Shown here: piece by piece, positions 23,316-32,247 of the stretch
Layout: each line of letters opens with the position of its first letter
Position numbering within the stretch: position 1 is the stretch's first letter
Origin: RUG12461 sp045657665
Lineage (GTDB): Bacteria; Bacillota; Clostridia; Lachnospirales; Lachnospiraceae
Reading direction: 5' to 3'
Length of the DNA stretch: 64,000 nucleotides
NCBI GenBank assembly: GCA_045657665.1
Contig: JAZOTN010000018.1
Coordinates: forward strand, 1 to 64,000
Translations under genes and position numbers: made by a program
The notes under the pieces: model-generated
What the model was told of the DNA's origin: nothing
Seen by the model: the letters and a program-made list of their open reading frames with translations, nothing else
The model's database searches: none

Positions 23316-24821
23316 ATGAATTTGAAACCAGAAGAGATCAGCTCCGTCATCAAAGAGCAGATCAAACGTTACAAAAGTGAGCTGAATGTCGCGGATGTCG
23401 GTACCGTGATCCAGGTGGCGGACGGAATCGCCCGGATCCACGGCCTCGAGAACGCGATGCAGGGTGAGCTCCTAGAATTTCCCGGCGAGGTGTACGGCAT
23501 GGTTCTTAACCTTGAGGAAGACAATGTCGGTGCCGTATTGCTCGGAAGTCAGAAAAACATCAACGAGGGCGATACCGTCAAGACCACCGGCCGAGTGGTG
23601 GAGGTTCCGGTAGGCGACTGCATGCTGGGACGTGTTGTGAACGCGCTCGGACAGCCGATCGACGGCAAGGGCCCCATCGAGACCGATACCTATCGTCCGA
23701 TCGAGCGTGTCGCGTCCGGTGTTATCTCGCGTAAATCCGTGGATACGCCACTTCAGACCGGTATCAAGGCAATTGACTCCATGATCCCGATCGGAAGAGG
23801 ACAAAGAGAGCTCATCATCGGTGACCGCCAGACCGGAAAAACGGCGATCGCCATTGATACGATCATCAATCAGAAAGAAGAAAACGTTAAATGTATTTAC
23901 GTAGCCATCGGGCAGAAGGCTTCCACGGTGGCTTCCATCGTAAAGACACTGGAAGAGTTCGGTGCCATGAGTTATACGACAGTGGTTGCCTCCACGGCAT
24001 CCGAACTGGCACCGCTTCAGTATATCGCTCCGTATGCTGGATGCGCGATCGGAGAGCAATGGATGGAAAAGGGCGAGGACGTGCTGGTCATCTACGATGA
24101 TCTCAGTAAGCACGCAACGGCATACCGTACACTTTCTCTGCTCCTTCGTCGTCCGCCGGGGCGCGAGGCTTATCCCGGAGACGTTTTCTACCTGCATTCA
24201 AGGCTTTTGGAGCGCGCGGCGCGTCTTTCCGAAGCACTTGGCGGAGGGTCCCTTACAGCGCTTCCGATCATCGAAACCCAGGCAGGCGATGTTTCCGCGT
24301 ACATTCCGACCAACGTGATTTCCATTACCGATGGTCAGATCTACCTGGAAACTGAGATGTTCAACTCCGGCTTCCGTCCGGCTATCAATGCGGGTCTTTC
24401 CGTATCGCGTGTAGGTGGTGCGGCGCAGATCAAGGCGATCAAGAAGATCGCGGCTCCGATCCGTGTGGAGCTTGCACAGTACCGTGAGCTGGCAGCGTTC
24501 TCGCAGTTCGGTTCCGAGCTGGATGCGGATACGAGAGAGCAGCTGGCACAGGGCGAGCGGATCCGTGAGATCTTAAAGCAGCCGCAGTATAAGCCCATGC
24601 CGGTTGAGAAGCAGGTTATCATTATCTATGCCGCTACCAAGAAATATCTTCTGGATATTCCGGTGGATGACATCCTTCGATTTGAAGAGAGCCTGTTTGA
24701 ATTTATCGACACGAAATATCCGTCTATCCCGCAGAAGATCCGCGAGACCAAGGTGATGGATGAAGATACCGAGAAAGAGCTTGTGAAAGCCATCGAACAG
24801 TGTAAAAGCTCGTTCAAATAA
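23316..24821 (+). CDS. atpA: F-type ATP synthase subunit alpha
   Basis: 501 residues. Non-catalytic nucleotide-binding subunit with P-loop GDRQTGKT at 169-176, the N-terminal barrel, and the hallmark PGREAYPGDVFYLHSRLLER. The arginine finger region SVSRVGGAAQ is kept. ATG 23316 follows AAGGGAGAAAAAAGCTCC; the frame reaching to 23250 runs into atpH. Confidence 0.97.
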   Translation: MNLKPEEISSVIKEQIKRYKSELNVADVGTVIQVADGIARIHGLENAMQGELLEFPGEVYGMVLNLEEDNVGAVLLGSQKNINEGDTVKTTGRVVEVPVGDCMLGRVVNALGQPIDGKGPIETDTYRPIERVASGVISRKSVDTPLQTGIKAIDSMIPIGRGQRELIIGDRQTGKTAIAIDTIINQKEENVKCIYVAIGQKASTVASIVKTLEEFGAMSYTTVVASTASELAPLQYIAPYAGCAIGEQWMEKGEDVLVIYDDLSKHATAYRTLSLLLRRPPGREAYPGDVFYLHSRLLERAARLSEALGGGSLTALPIIETQAGDVSAYIPTNVISITDGQIYLETEMFNSGFRPAINAGLSVSRVGGAAQIKAIKKIAAPIRVELAQYRELAAFSQFGSELDADTREQLAQGERIREILKQPQYKPMPVEKQVIIIYAATKKYLLDIPVDDILRFEESLFEFIDTKYPSIPQKIRETKVMDEDTEKELVKAIEQCKSSFK

Positions 24822-24922
24822 GGAACGGCAAAATCTGAGATTTTGACGAGAGGAGGAGTGACGGAGCGAGGTGAGAGCCGGATGTGTCCGGCTTGAACAA
24901 GAGCGAAGTCCATGACGACGAT

Positions 24923-25795
24923 ATGGCTTCCATGAAAGATATCAAGCGTCGCCGCAGCAGTATTCAGAGTACGCAGCAGATCACAAAGGCGATGAAGCTC
25001 GTTTCCACGGTGAAGCTCCAGAAGGCAAAAGGAAGAGCCGAGAAGACGGTGCCGTATTTTGACCATATGTATAAGACCGTCAGCTCGATCCTTGCGCGGT
25101 CAGGATCCATTTCGCACCCCTATCTTACGGCGGGCGCGTCCGAAAAAAAGGCAGTGGTCGTGATCACGGCAAACCGCGGACTGGCGGGCGGCTACAACTC
25201 CAATGTTGTGAAGCTCATAACGCAGGGCGAACTGAAGAAAGAAGACCTTGAGATCTATGCGATCGGTACGAAGGGGCGCGATGCCCTTGTCCGCCGCGGA
25301 TACGAGATCAAAGAGGATGCTTCCGGTATCATTGATGCGCCGACTTATGCGGATGCAAAAGCGCTCTGCGAGCGCATCCTTGCGACATTTGCAGCGGGTG
25401 AGATCGGAGAGATCTACCTTGCCTATACGTTTTTTAAAAACACGGTAGTGCATGAACCGCGGCTTTTAAAGCTCCTTCCCGTTGAATTCACCGACGAAGA
25501 GCTTGATGAAATGCGGGAAAACGGGCAGGATTCGAAACTGATCATGAACTATGAGCCGAACGAGGAAGAGGCTCTGGACATGATCATTCCGAAATATGTG
25601 ACCAGTATTTTTTACGGAGCGCTGGTGGAAGCGGTTGCTTCCGAAAATGCGGCGCGTATGCAGGCAATGGACTCCGCTACGAGCAACGCGGAGGATATGA
25701 TCAGCGATCTGTCGCTGAAATACAACAGAGCCCGTCAGGGTTCCATTACACAGGAGCTTACGGAGATCATCGCCGGAGCCGAAGCAATCAGTTAG
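24923..25795 (+). CDS. atpG: F-type ATP synthase subunit gamma
   Basis: 290 residues, the rotor shaft. N-terminal coiled helix KDIKRRRSSIQSTQQITKAMKLV and the C-terminal SATSNAEDMISDLSLKYNRARQGSITQELTEI match the family. The start is chosen at ATG 24923 by family N-terminus; GTG 24884 and ATG 24932 are alternatives. The 101 bases after atpA have a strong AGGAGGAG at 24852 that serves a 12-codon frame (GTG 24857 to TGA) ending in a small hairpin, not atpG itself. Confidence 0.93.
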   Translation: MASMKDIKRRRSSIQSTQQITKAMKLVSTVKLQKAKGRAEKTVPYFDHMYKTVSSILARSGSISHPYLTAGASEKKAVVVITANRGLAGGYNSNVVKLITQGELKKEDLEIYAIGTKGRDALVRRGYEIKEDASGIIDAPTYADAKALCERILATFAAGEIGEIYLAYTFFKNTVVHEPRLLKLLPVEFTDEELDEMRENGQDSKLIMNYEPNEEEALDMIIPKYVTSIFYGALVEAVASENAARMQAMDSATSNAEDMISDLSLKYNRARQGSITQELTEIIAGAEAIS

Positions 25796-25808
25796 GAGGG
25801 AAAATAAC

Positions 25809-27200
25809 ATGGCTGACAAGAATGTCGGTAAGATTATCCAGATCATCAGTGCCGTCCTCGACATCAAGTTCCAGGAGGGATATCTTCCCGAGATCAACGA
25901 TGCGATCCAGATTCCGATGAAGGAAGGAAAGACCCTTACCGTCGAGGTTGCACAGCATTTGGGCGACGATACGGTTCGCTGTATCGCAATGGGTCCGACG
26001 GATGGTCTGGTGCGCGGTATGGAAGCGATCGCAATGGGAGCCCCCATTTCCGTACCTGTCGGAGAGAATACACTGGGAAGGATCTTCAACGTTCTCGGTG
26101 ACCCGATCGATGAGATCGAGGCTCCGCAGACAGAAGAGAGATGGCCGATCCACCGGAAAGCGCCTACGTTTGAGGAGCAGGCGACTTCCCAGGAGATGCT
26201 GGAAACCGGTATCAAGGTCGTTGATCTTCTCTGCCCCTATCAGAAGGGTGGAAAGATCGGACTCTTCGGAGGTGCCGGCGTTGGAAAAACGGTGCTTATT
26301 CAGGAGCTGATCCACAATATCGCAACAGAGCACGGCGGATATTCCGTATTCACGGGCGTTGGAGAGCGTACCCGTGAAGGAAACGATCTTTATTATGAAA
26401 TGAAGGAGTCCGGCGTTATCGACAAGACCACCATGGTTTTCGGACAGATGAATGAGCCCCCCGGAGCAAGAATGAGGGTTGGTCTCGCCGGTCTTACCAT
26501 GGCGGAATACTTCCGTGACAAAGGCGGAAAGGATGTCCTTCTCTTCATTGACAATATCTTCCGTTTCACGCAGGCAGGTTCCGAGGTATCGGCGCTTCTC
26601 GGCCGTATGCCGAGTGCCGTTGGTTATCAGCCGACGCTGCAGACCGAGATGGGTGCTCTTCAGGAGCGTATCACCAGTACGAAGAACGGATCCATCACTT
26701 CCGTTCAGGCAGTATACGTACCGGCAGACGACCTTACAGACCCCGCTCCGGCGACCACGTTTGCCCACCTTGATGCTACCACCGTTTTGGAGCGTTCCAT
26801 CGCCGAGCTCGGTATCTATCCGGCAGTGGATCCGCTGGCATCCACGTCGCGTATCCTGGATCCGCGTATTGTCGGTGATGAGCATTTCATGACAGCCCGC
26901 GGAGTACAGGAGATCCTTCAGAAATACAAAGAACTTCAGGATATCATCGCGATCCTCGGTATGGAAGAGCTTTCCGAGGATGACAAGCTCGTCGTCAGCC
27001 GTGCACGTAAGGTACAGAGGTTCCTGTCACAGCCGTTCTTCGTTGCGACACAGTTCACGGGCATGGACGGAAAATATGTGCCGATCACCGAGACGATCCG
27101 CGGCTTCAAGGAGATCCTTGAAGGAAAACTGGACGATGTACCGGAGCAGTATTTCCTTTCCGCTGGTACGATCGACGAAGTACGCGAGAGAAACAAATAA
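25809..27200 (+). CDS. atpD: F-type ATP synthase subunit beta
   Basis: 463 residues. Catalytic subunit with P-loop GGAGVGKT at 154-161, GERTREGNDLY, the DNIFRFTQAGSEVSALLGRMPSAVGYQPTL region with the catalytic loop, and the DELSEED-equivalent ELSEDDK near the C-terminus. GGAGGG ahead of the ATG. Confidence 0.97.
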   Translation: MADKNVGKIIQIISAVLDIKFQEGYLPEINDAIQIPMKEGKTLTVEVAQHLGDDTVRCIAMGPTDGLVRGMEAIAMGAPISVPVGENTLGRIFNVLGDPIDEIEAPQTEERWPIHRKAPTFEEQATSQEMLETGIKVVDLLCPYQKGGKIGLFGGAGVGKTVLIQELIHNIATEHGGYSVFTGVGERTREGNDLYYEMKESGVIDKTTMVFGQMNEPPGARMRVGLAGLTMAEYFRDKGGKDVLLFIDNIFRFTQAGSEVSALLGRMPSAVGYQPTLQTEMGALQERITSTKNGSITSVQAVYVPADDLTDPAPATTFAHLDATTVLERSIAELGIYPAVDPLASTSRILDPRIVGDEHFMTARGVQEILQKYKELQDIIAILGMEELSEDDKLVVSRARKVQRFLSQPFFVATQFTGMDGKYVPITETIRGFKEILEGKLDDVPEQYFLSAGTIDEVRERNK

Positions 27201-27212
27201 AGGGATAGCAGA

Positions 27213-27611
27213 ATGGATACTTTTACAGTAGAGATCATCACACCGGACCGGGTCTTTTACCGGGGCGAGGCCGGTATGATCGAGTTTAATACAGAAGCCG
27301 GAGAGATCGGTGTCTATCCCCGTCATATCCCGCTGACCACTGTGATTCGTCCCGGTGTTGTGACGATCCACGAGGAATCGGGTGAGAAAAAAGCCGCGAT
27401 CCATGCGGGATTTGCAGAGATCCTGCCGGATCAGGTATCACTGATGGCGGAGATCGCGGAATGGGGCGATGAGATTGACGTGGATCGTGCAGAAGCAGCG
27501 AAGAAGCGTGCAGAAGAGCGGATCGCCGCAAAAGCGGAGGAGACCGATATGGATCGCGCGGAACTGGCTTTAAAGAAGGCCATCGTCCGGATCAATCTGG
27601 CAGGGAAGTAA
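27213..27611 (+). CDS. atpC: F-type ATP synthase subunit epsilon
   Basis: 132 residues with an N-terminal beta sandwich (VEIITPDRVFYRGEAGMIEFNTEAGEIGVYPRHIPL) and the two-helix C-terminal domain rich in Ala and Arg. Last ATP synthase gene; 29 bases separate it from the next small gene, which may be co-transcribed up to the terminator at 28038. Confidence 0.95.
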   Translation: MDTFTVEIITPDRVFYRGEAGMIEFNTEAGEIGVYPRHIPLTTVIRPGVVTIHEESGEKKAAIHAGFAEILPDQVSLMAEIAEWGDEIDVDRAEAAKKRAEERIAAKAEETDMDRAELALKKAIVRINLAGK

Positions 27612-27640
27612 CAGATATTATTGTAGAAGGAGGGGATCTC

Positions 27641-28030
27641 ATGACAAGAGTGTTTATTGCACAGAAAATGACCGGTCTTTCCGAGAAAGAGGTCATGAAG
27701 AATCGAAAAATCTGCGAGGATTATTTCAGGGAGTATTTGTCGGAGCAGTATCCGGATGTGGAATTCATCGACAACTACACACCGGAGGCAGCGCCGAAGG
27801 AGGCAGTGAAGACCACCCATGAGCGTCTCTGGTATCTGGGACATTCCCTTCAGCTTCTCAGCACGGCGGATCTTGTGATTTTTGCCAATGATGCCGCAGA
27901 CGCAAAGGGCTGTGTTACCGAGCGGATGATCTGTGAGATGTATGACATCCCCTTCATCGAGATGGAGATTCATACCTTTAACTCCACCATCAAAGCGGCT
28001 TGCTGGAATCTGTCGCATATCTTCAAATAA
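27641..28030 (+). CDS. DUF4406/nucleoside 2-deoxyribosyltransferase-like protein
   Basis: 129 residues. RVFIAQKMTGLSEKEVMKNR and LSTADLVIFANDAADAKGCVTERMICEMYDIPFIEME match the Rossmann-like nucleoside 2-deoxyribosyltransferase fold, with the catalytic-type Glu in GCVTERMIC. Phage and bacterial DUF4406 proteins of this type have no proven substrate. GGAGGGG precedes the ATG. Lies between atpC and a terminator. Confidence 0.7.
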   Translation: MTRVFIAQKMTGLSEKEVMKNRKICEDYFREYLSEQYPDVEFIDNYTPEAAPKEAVKTTHERLWYLGHSLQLLSTADLVIFANDAADAKGCVTERMICEMYDIPFIEMEIHTFNSTIKAACWNLSHIFK

Positions 28031-28037
28031 AGAACCC

Positions 28038-28067
28038 AAAAAGCCTGGCCGAAATGGTCAGGCTTTT
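28038..28067. terminator. Bidirectional terminator
   Basis: AAAAAGCCTGGCC, loop GAAA, TGGTCAGGCTTTT. It separates the plus-strand ATP synthase side from the convergent antitoxin gene and carries T runs in both directions. Confidence 0.85.
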
Positions 28068-28082
28068 GAACGTTTTACGGAG

Positions 28083-28322
28083 TTAGGAAATCACGTCTTC
28101 TTCTCTCGTCTTAACATGAGGTGCCTTCTGAAGCACATTCAAATATTTTTCCTTGCTTCCTTTTTCTCCACGCTTTTCGATGTACTCTGCCGTATCAAGC
28201 GCTGTAATTTTTTCAATGACAGCGGATATGACAAACTGATTAATGGAAATATGATCTTCTTTTGCGTAGTCTTTCACTGCATCATGCAGGGAATCCGGAA
28301 ATCGAACGCTTAGTGTAGACAT
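28083..28322 (-). CDS. Ribbon-helix-helix antitoxin-like protein
   Basis: 79 residues. LSVRFPDSLHDAVKDYAKEDHISINQFVISAVIEKITAL is a MetJ/Arc type ribbon-helix-helix (HicB C-terminal or CopG-like). The remaining tail is typical of an antitoxin that wraps a toxin. The partner directly upstream on the same strand is only a PIN-domain remnant. Confidence 0.7.
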   Translation of the reverse strand: MSTLSVRFPDSLHDAVKDYAKEDHISINQFVISAVIEKITALDTAEYIEKRGEKGSKEKYLNVLQKAPHVKTREEDVIS

Positions 28323-28328
28323 GCATGA

Positions 28329-28517
28329 TCACCTTCTTTCTTGTAGAATCTTTAAAAACTCTCCGGGTGTCAGGATCTGAATGCCATAGGAAGAGGCTTC
28401 TTGAAAATCTTTTTTGTTAAAGGTCAGGATATAGGAGCTTTGCGACGCAATTGCCAGCTTCAGGATATGATCATCAAATGGATCTTTAAGGTAATTCCTT
28501 GAACTATTTGAGATCAC
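28329..28517 (-). pseudogene. PIN-domain toxin remnant (C-terminal part)
   Basis: 62 codons from GTG 28517. NYLKDPFDDHILKLAIASQSSYILTFNKKDFQEASSYGIQILTPGEFL matches the second half of VapC-like PIN toxins (the DxxD/N acidic pair in DPFDDHIL and the final ILTPxEFL). The first half with the initial catalytic Asp is absent and stop codons lie upstream, so the toxin is inactive. Arranged with the antitoxin as toxin-first operon. Confidence 0.65.
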
Positions 28518-28544
28518 ATTTTATAATCAGGAGGTAGAAAGGTA

Positions 28545-28865
28545 TTGGGGAAAAACAAAACAAACCGGAAGTACAAGGACCGGCTGTTTAAGAAGGTCTT
28601 TGGACGAAAAGAGGTATACAGCCCTACAAGGCTCTCCATTCCTCTTCCGCAATTTGTCGTATTTTATAACGGTACGGAAGAACAGCCGGAGCGAAAGATC
28701 CTAAGGCTTTCGGATTCCTTCACCGCTTCAAAGGAAAATGAACTGTTTATGAGCGGTGCTCTGGAGTGCATAGCGATCCAGTTGAACGTGAACTATGGGC
28801 ATAACCGGAGAAACCAAAGAGTAGCTGCTCGATTTTCTGTTTCAGGCACGTCAGGAGTCCCTTGA
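28545..28865 (+). pseudogene. Rpn/PD-(D/E)XK transposase-like protein with internal deletion
   Basis: 106 codons from TTG 28545 behind CAGGAGG. The start (NRKYKDRLFKKVFGRKE) and the late LSIPLPQFVVFYNGTEEQPERKILRLSDSF belong to the Rpn-like nuclease family abundant in Lachnospiraceae, but these parts are normally about 80 residues apart; the nuclease core between them has been deleted. The C-terminus is replaced by unrelated residues running into the ABC transporter gene. Confidence 0.7.
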
Positions 28866-29978
28866 AACGGTATATGGTATATTTCTTTCATCCGGCAATT
28901 CAAACACGAACTGATTCGGATACTCCCTTTCGTCGGTCCGGTCATATCTGAAATTGCGGATAATACCCTTGAGTACGGTAACAGGCAGTTCGTTGCTGAT
29001 ACCGGAGATATCAAGCTCCGATCCGTTAAAACGAAACATCATTGAGGCACTTTCTTCTGCTTCAGAGTACTCTACGATCACCTGTATCCGCGGATTTTCC
29101 AGTAACTTCATGAGCACCTCCTGAGTAATCTCTTCGAAGGCAAGCTGGATGAGATAGGTAAGTCTGGAGTTCACCTGATTCTTCCGACAGTACCGGTCAA
29201 TCTCGCCCACCATGGCCCGGAAATCATAATCCCGCGAAGTGACCGTCAGCTCAAGCACCTTCAGCCTGCGAACAAACTGACGGGTTCTGTCATGGAGGGG
29301 ATTGTCGAAGACCTGCTCCGGACTTCCATCCTCATAGATTCCCTGATGATCCATGTAGAATACCCTGTTGCAGATGGACCGGGCAAAATGCATCTCGTGA
29401 GTCACGATCATCATTGTTTTCCCGGTTTTTGACAGATCACTGATCACCGACTGAACCTCCCCAACCATAGTGGGATCAAGGGCACTGGTAGGTTCGTCAA
29501 AGAAGATGATTTCCGGATCCATGGCGAGCGTTCTGGCAATGGCGATCCGCTGCTTCTGTCCTCCGGACAGCTCATCCGGATAGTTGTCTGCCTTTTCGGC
29601 CAGACCGACCATACGGAGCAGCTCTACCCCTTTCTCATAAGCCTCCTGTCTTGACAGTCTCAGAAGATCCACCGGTGCAAGCATGATATTTTCGATAACG
29701 CTCAAATGCCCAAAGAGATTGAAGGACTGGAACACCATTCCCATCTTCCGCCGAATCTGATCGATATTGCTCTTAGGGTTTGTGATTTCCACATCATCAA
29801 TACATATTTTCCCGGAGGTTGGCTTCTCCAGGAGACTGAGACAGCGCATCAGGGTGCTCTTTCCGGTTCCCGAGGGGCCGATTATTGAGATCACGTCACC
29901 GTCATGGATCTCAACAGAAACATCATTAAGGGGAGTCACATTTGGATATTGCTTTTTCAGATGCTGCACTTTAATCAT
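28851..29978 (-). CDS. Amino-acid ABC transporter ATPase with extra C-terminal ATPase-like domain
   Basis: 375 residues. Residues 1-240 are a GlnQ-type ATPase: Walker A GPSGTGKST (34-42), Q loop FQSFNLFGHL, signature LSGGQ (137-141), Walker B IIFFDEP (157-163) and switch His in VTHE. Residues about 245-375 form an extension not present in GlnQ; SRLTYLIQLAFEEITQEVLMKLLE followed by beta-strand pairs resembles the histidine-kinase/RsbW ATPase fold, without the usual Asn of the N box. It overlaps the permease gene by eight bases, so both form one transporter. Confidence 0.88.
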   Translation of the reverse strand: MIKVQHLKKQYPNVTPLNDVSVEIHDGDVISIIGPSGTGKSTLMRCLSLLEKPTSGKICIDDVEITNPKSNIDQIRRKMGMVFQSFNLFGHLSVIENIMLAPVDLLRLSRQEAYEKGVELLRMVGLAEKADNYPDELSGGQKQRIAIARTLAMDPEIIFFDEPTSALDPTMVGEVQSVISDLSKTGKTMMIVTHEMHFARSICNRVFYMDHQGIYEDGSPEQVFDNPLHDRTRQFVRRLKVLELTVTSRDYDFRAMVGEIDRYCRKNQVNSRLTYLIQLAFEEITQEVLMKLLENPRIQVIVEYSEAEESASMMFRFNGSELDISGISNELPVTVLKGIIRNFRYDRTDEREYPNQFVFELPDERNIPYTVSRDS

Positions 29979-31524
29979 TTCTCTTCACCCCCTCCAGAAG
30001 CTTTTTGTGTTTTCTCTGCTTCGGATTCAGGTTTATGCTGATCCGTCCGATTAAGTAACGAAGAATTCCCTCAAGTAAAAAATAGATTACCGTAACTGCG
30101 ATCAGCGGAAAAAAGGCTTCATAGGTCCGGCTTCTGATGAGATCGCCTATCTTGGTTAGATCCTCAACGGCAATATAGCCTACAACCGCGGTTGATTTGA
30201 TGAGGGAAATGATCTCTCCCTTATAGGAGGGCACGATATGGGGCAGAGCCTGCGGAAGAATAATCTTATAGAAGATTTTACGGTCAGAGTATCCCAGCAT
30301 ATAAGCAGCTTCATACTGGCCATTGTCCACGGCACCGACCCCCATTTTTAAGAGACCAAACACGGAAGCTGCGAAGGTCAGCGAAAAACCGATCACGGCT
30401 ACAAAAATACCTTCGATCTTCACATTTCCGAACACGATGTAATAGAGCACCATCAGAAGGACGACCATAGGCATCCCCTGAACCAGTCCAAAGGCTAACC
30501 GGGTAATCCACTCCGCTGCGAGAGCTCCTTTCCTGCACAGCATAAAGATGAAGAATCCCAGCAGAGTTCCAATCAAAGCAGAAAGGAAGGTGATAATCAG
30601 CGTATTGAGGATACCATATAAAAAGAGCGTCCAGCGGCCTTCTCTGATAAATGTCTTTTCAAAGCTGGAGCTGATGCTGTCCCACAGGGAGCCGCTTTCA
30701 TCCTGCTCTCCTCCGGTGTTTGGCGTTCCATCCGGATTCACGCTGCTGTCGATGACAGCAACAATGTTCCCGCTGGTGAAAACAGGATCACCGAAAAGCA
30801 TGGTTTCCGCTCTTTCGGGTGTCACGGTAATGCCGCAGGAGGCAAAATCACATTTTGCAGTCTGGATTGCCGCCAGAATGGACTCAAACGACATGTTGCT
30901 GACGATAAGCCGGTATCCCTTTGCCTGACAGAAACGCGCAGCAAGATCCACATCATAGCCAACGATCCTCCCGTCCTTCACATAGGCATAGGGGATGAGT
31001 GAAGCATCAACAGCCATGGAAAGAATACCGTTGGTGTCAGGCAGATTCTCGTAATCAAGCACCTGCTTCCTGCTTTCATCGGCGCCAAACCAAATGTCGC
31101 TCATTTCCTTCAGCATGCCATTGTCCCGGGACTCCTTCACATAAGCATTGTATTCCTCACACAGGGATTTCCCTTTCTCCGTTTGCGGAAAGACAGGCGC
31201 CATTTGGATTTCTTCCAGCACATCCCCAACCATAACAAGATCCTTGTTGTCGTTTTGCAAAACACGGGCTGACCATACATCGTCCACCGTTGCATCTGCT
31301 TTTCCGGCGCGCAGGACCGCGAGCACATCCGAGATCGAATTATAGTACTCGATCGTTGCATTTGGAAAATGCTTTTCCGTGTCAGTTCCCGCAGTCGTTC
31401 CGGTCAGTATTGCAAAGGTCGCCTCCGTCAATTCTTTTGTGTTTGAAACCTTGGGCTTAGCCATGACAATGGTAGGAAAAACGAATCCAGCCACAAGAAT
31501 TAACAGAAATAATAATCGTTTCAT
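29971..31524 (-). CDS. Fused substrate-binding/permease protein of polar amino-acid ABC transporter
   Basis: 517 residues. Signal sequence 1-22, then a partial binding-protein lobe (about 25-150: ATFAILTGTTAGTDTEK ... LRAGKADATVDDVWSA), a second, more complete SBP_bac_3 stretch (about 160-262: GILSMAVDASLIPYAYVKDGRIVGYDVDLAARF, CGITVTPERAETMLF), then a HisM/GlnP permease (about 295-505) with the EAA-like loop EAAYMLGYSDRKIFYKIILPQALP. Binding part, permease and the ATPase downstream give a complete importer from two genes. The first lobe looks like a degenerate duplication. Likely polar amino-acid substrate. Confidence 0.87.
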   Translation of the reverse strand: MKRLLFLLILVAGFVFPTIVMAKPKVSNTKELTEATFAILTGTTAGTDTEKHFPNATIEYYNSISDVLAVLRAGKADATVDDVWSARVLQNDNKDLVMVGDVLEEIQMAPVFPQTEKGKSLCEEYNAYVKESRDNGMLKEMSDIWFGADESRKQVLDYENLPDTNGILSMAVDASLIPYAYVKDGRIVGYDVDLAARFCQAKGYRLIVSNMSFESILAAIQTAKCDFASCGITVTPERAETMLFGDPVFTSGNIVAVIDSSVNPDGTPNTGGEQDESGSLWDSISSSFEKTFIREGRWTLFLYGILNTLIITFLSALIGTLLGFFIFMLCRKGALAAEWITRLAFGLVQGMPMVVLLMVLYYIVFGNVKIEGIFVAVIGFSLTFAASVFGLLKMGVGAVDNGQYEAAYMLGYSDRKIFYKIILPQALPHIVPSYKGEIISLIKSTAVVGYIAVEDLTKIGDLIRSRTYEAFFPLIAVTVIYFLLEGILRYLIGRISINLNPKQRKHKKLLEGVKRND

Positions 31525-31852
31525 TTAAGTGCCTCGCAAAATATCTTTCTCTTCGCCTGGATCATCTCCCGCATCTTTGCAATGGTCTTCCTCACAGAGA
31601 TGTCCACTCATGGCTTGATTTTATCATAACTGTAAAAAAGCCAGAAAGATTTTTCCGTAAAAAAGATAGGAAACCCTATCTCTTCGTCAGCAAGCGGATA
31701 GAAACGATAAACACCTCGAGTGCGCAAACGCCTGTTTTCAGCTTACCCTGATCTTTAGAAAATCTGTATTTGTTTTCCCTTCTTTCCGGGATTATAATAA
31801 TCTCAACAAAACAAGGTTCATAAATTCTTTTGCTTTGTAAGGCGGTGAGATT
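31525..31852. other. Intergenic region between ABC transporter and small-gene cluster
   Basis: Contains the leader of the minus-strand transporter. A 7-bp stem at 31664-31681 (AGATAGG/CCTATCT) is followed on the minus strand by six T, so it looks like a terminator or attenuator. A 28-codon minus-strand frame starting at GTG (about 31608) ends with TGA overlapping the permease ATG, a possible leader peptide without a clear ribosome binding site. No convincing longer gene. Confidence 0.4.
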
Positions 31853-31978
31853 ATGACAGGTAACAGAATGACATGGGATGAAATACAAAAGACTTACCCG
31901 GATCAATGGGTATGGTAGGGGTGTTCGGATGAAGCAGTGGGAGCATATAACTCGAAGGAGGTGACAAACTATGATTAG
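31853..31978 (+). pseudogene. Small gene remnant with internal deletion
   Basis: ATG 31853 opens MTWDEIQKTYPDQWV, a well-formed N-terminus, then meets TAG at 31916. In the same frame beyond the stop, GCSDEAVGAYNSKEVTNYD continues to a second TAG that overlaps the next gene start. The stop seems to lie at a deletion junction joining the first 20 and last 20 residues of a former gene. Family not named. Confidence 0.45.
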
Positions 31979-32240
31979 ACGAATTGAGAATACAGATAGA
32001 TGTTCCGTATATGAGGCAGAGAATATATATAGAGACTGTAATTTTCTTATGGTTGATGTAGAGAAAGAAGCGGGCGTTACCTACGGGGTAGTAGTTGCTG
32101 TATCGGAATCGAAGGACGATCACAGAAATCTGGTTGATCTGGAAAAGGAACAGATACAGGCTGGTCACAGAACACTGATAGGTGGTGAATATCAGGATTC
32201 CATTGACATTAATGATATGCGTTATGAAAAGATAGCATAG
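31971..32240 (+). CDS. Hypothetical protein (89 aa)
   Basis: Not recognised. A compact acidic protein with CSVYEAENIYRDCNFLMVDVEKEAGVTYGVVVAVSES and a later GHRTLIGGEYQDSIDINDMRYEKI. The GAAGGAGGTG ribosome binding site is well placed and lies inside the previous remnant. Seven bases separate it from the following ORF, so a small operon is likely. Confidence 0.6.
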   Translation: MIRRIENTDRCSVYEAENIYRDCNFLMVDVEKEAGVTYGVVVAVSESKDDHRNLVDLEKEQIQAGHRTLIGGEYQDSIDINDMRYEKIA

Positions 32241-32247
32241 GTGAAAT

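Noticed and set aside
31676..31906. Minus-strand open frame of 76 codons in the gap before the small cluster
   Set aside because: No ribosome binding site, overlaps the start of the plus-strand remnant and has no recognisable pattern; only a terminator-like hairpin follows.
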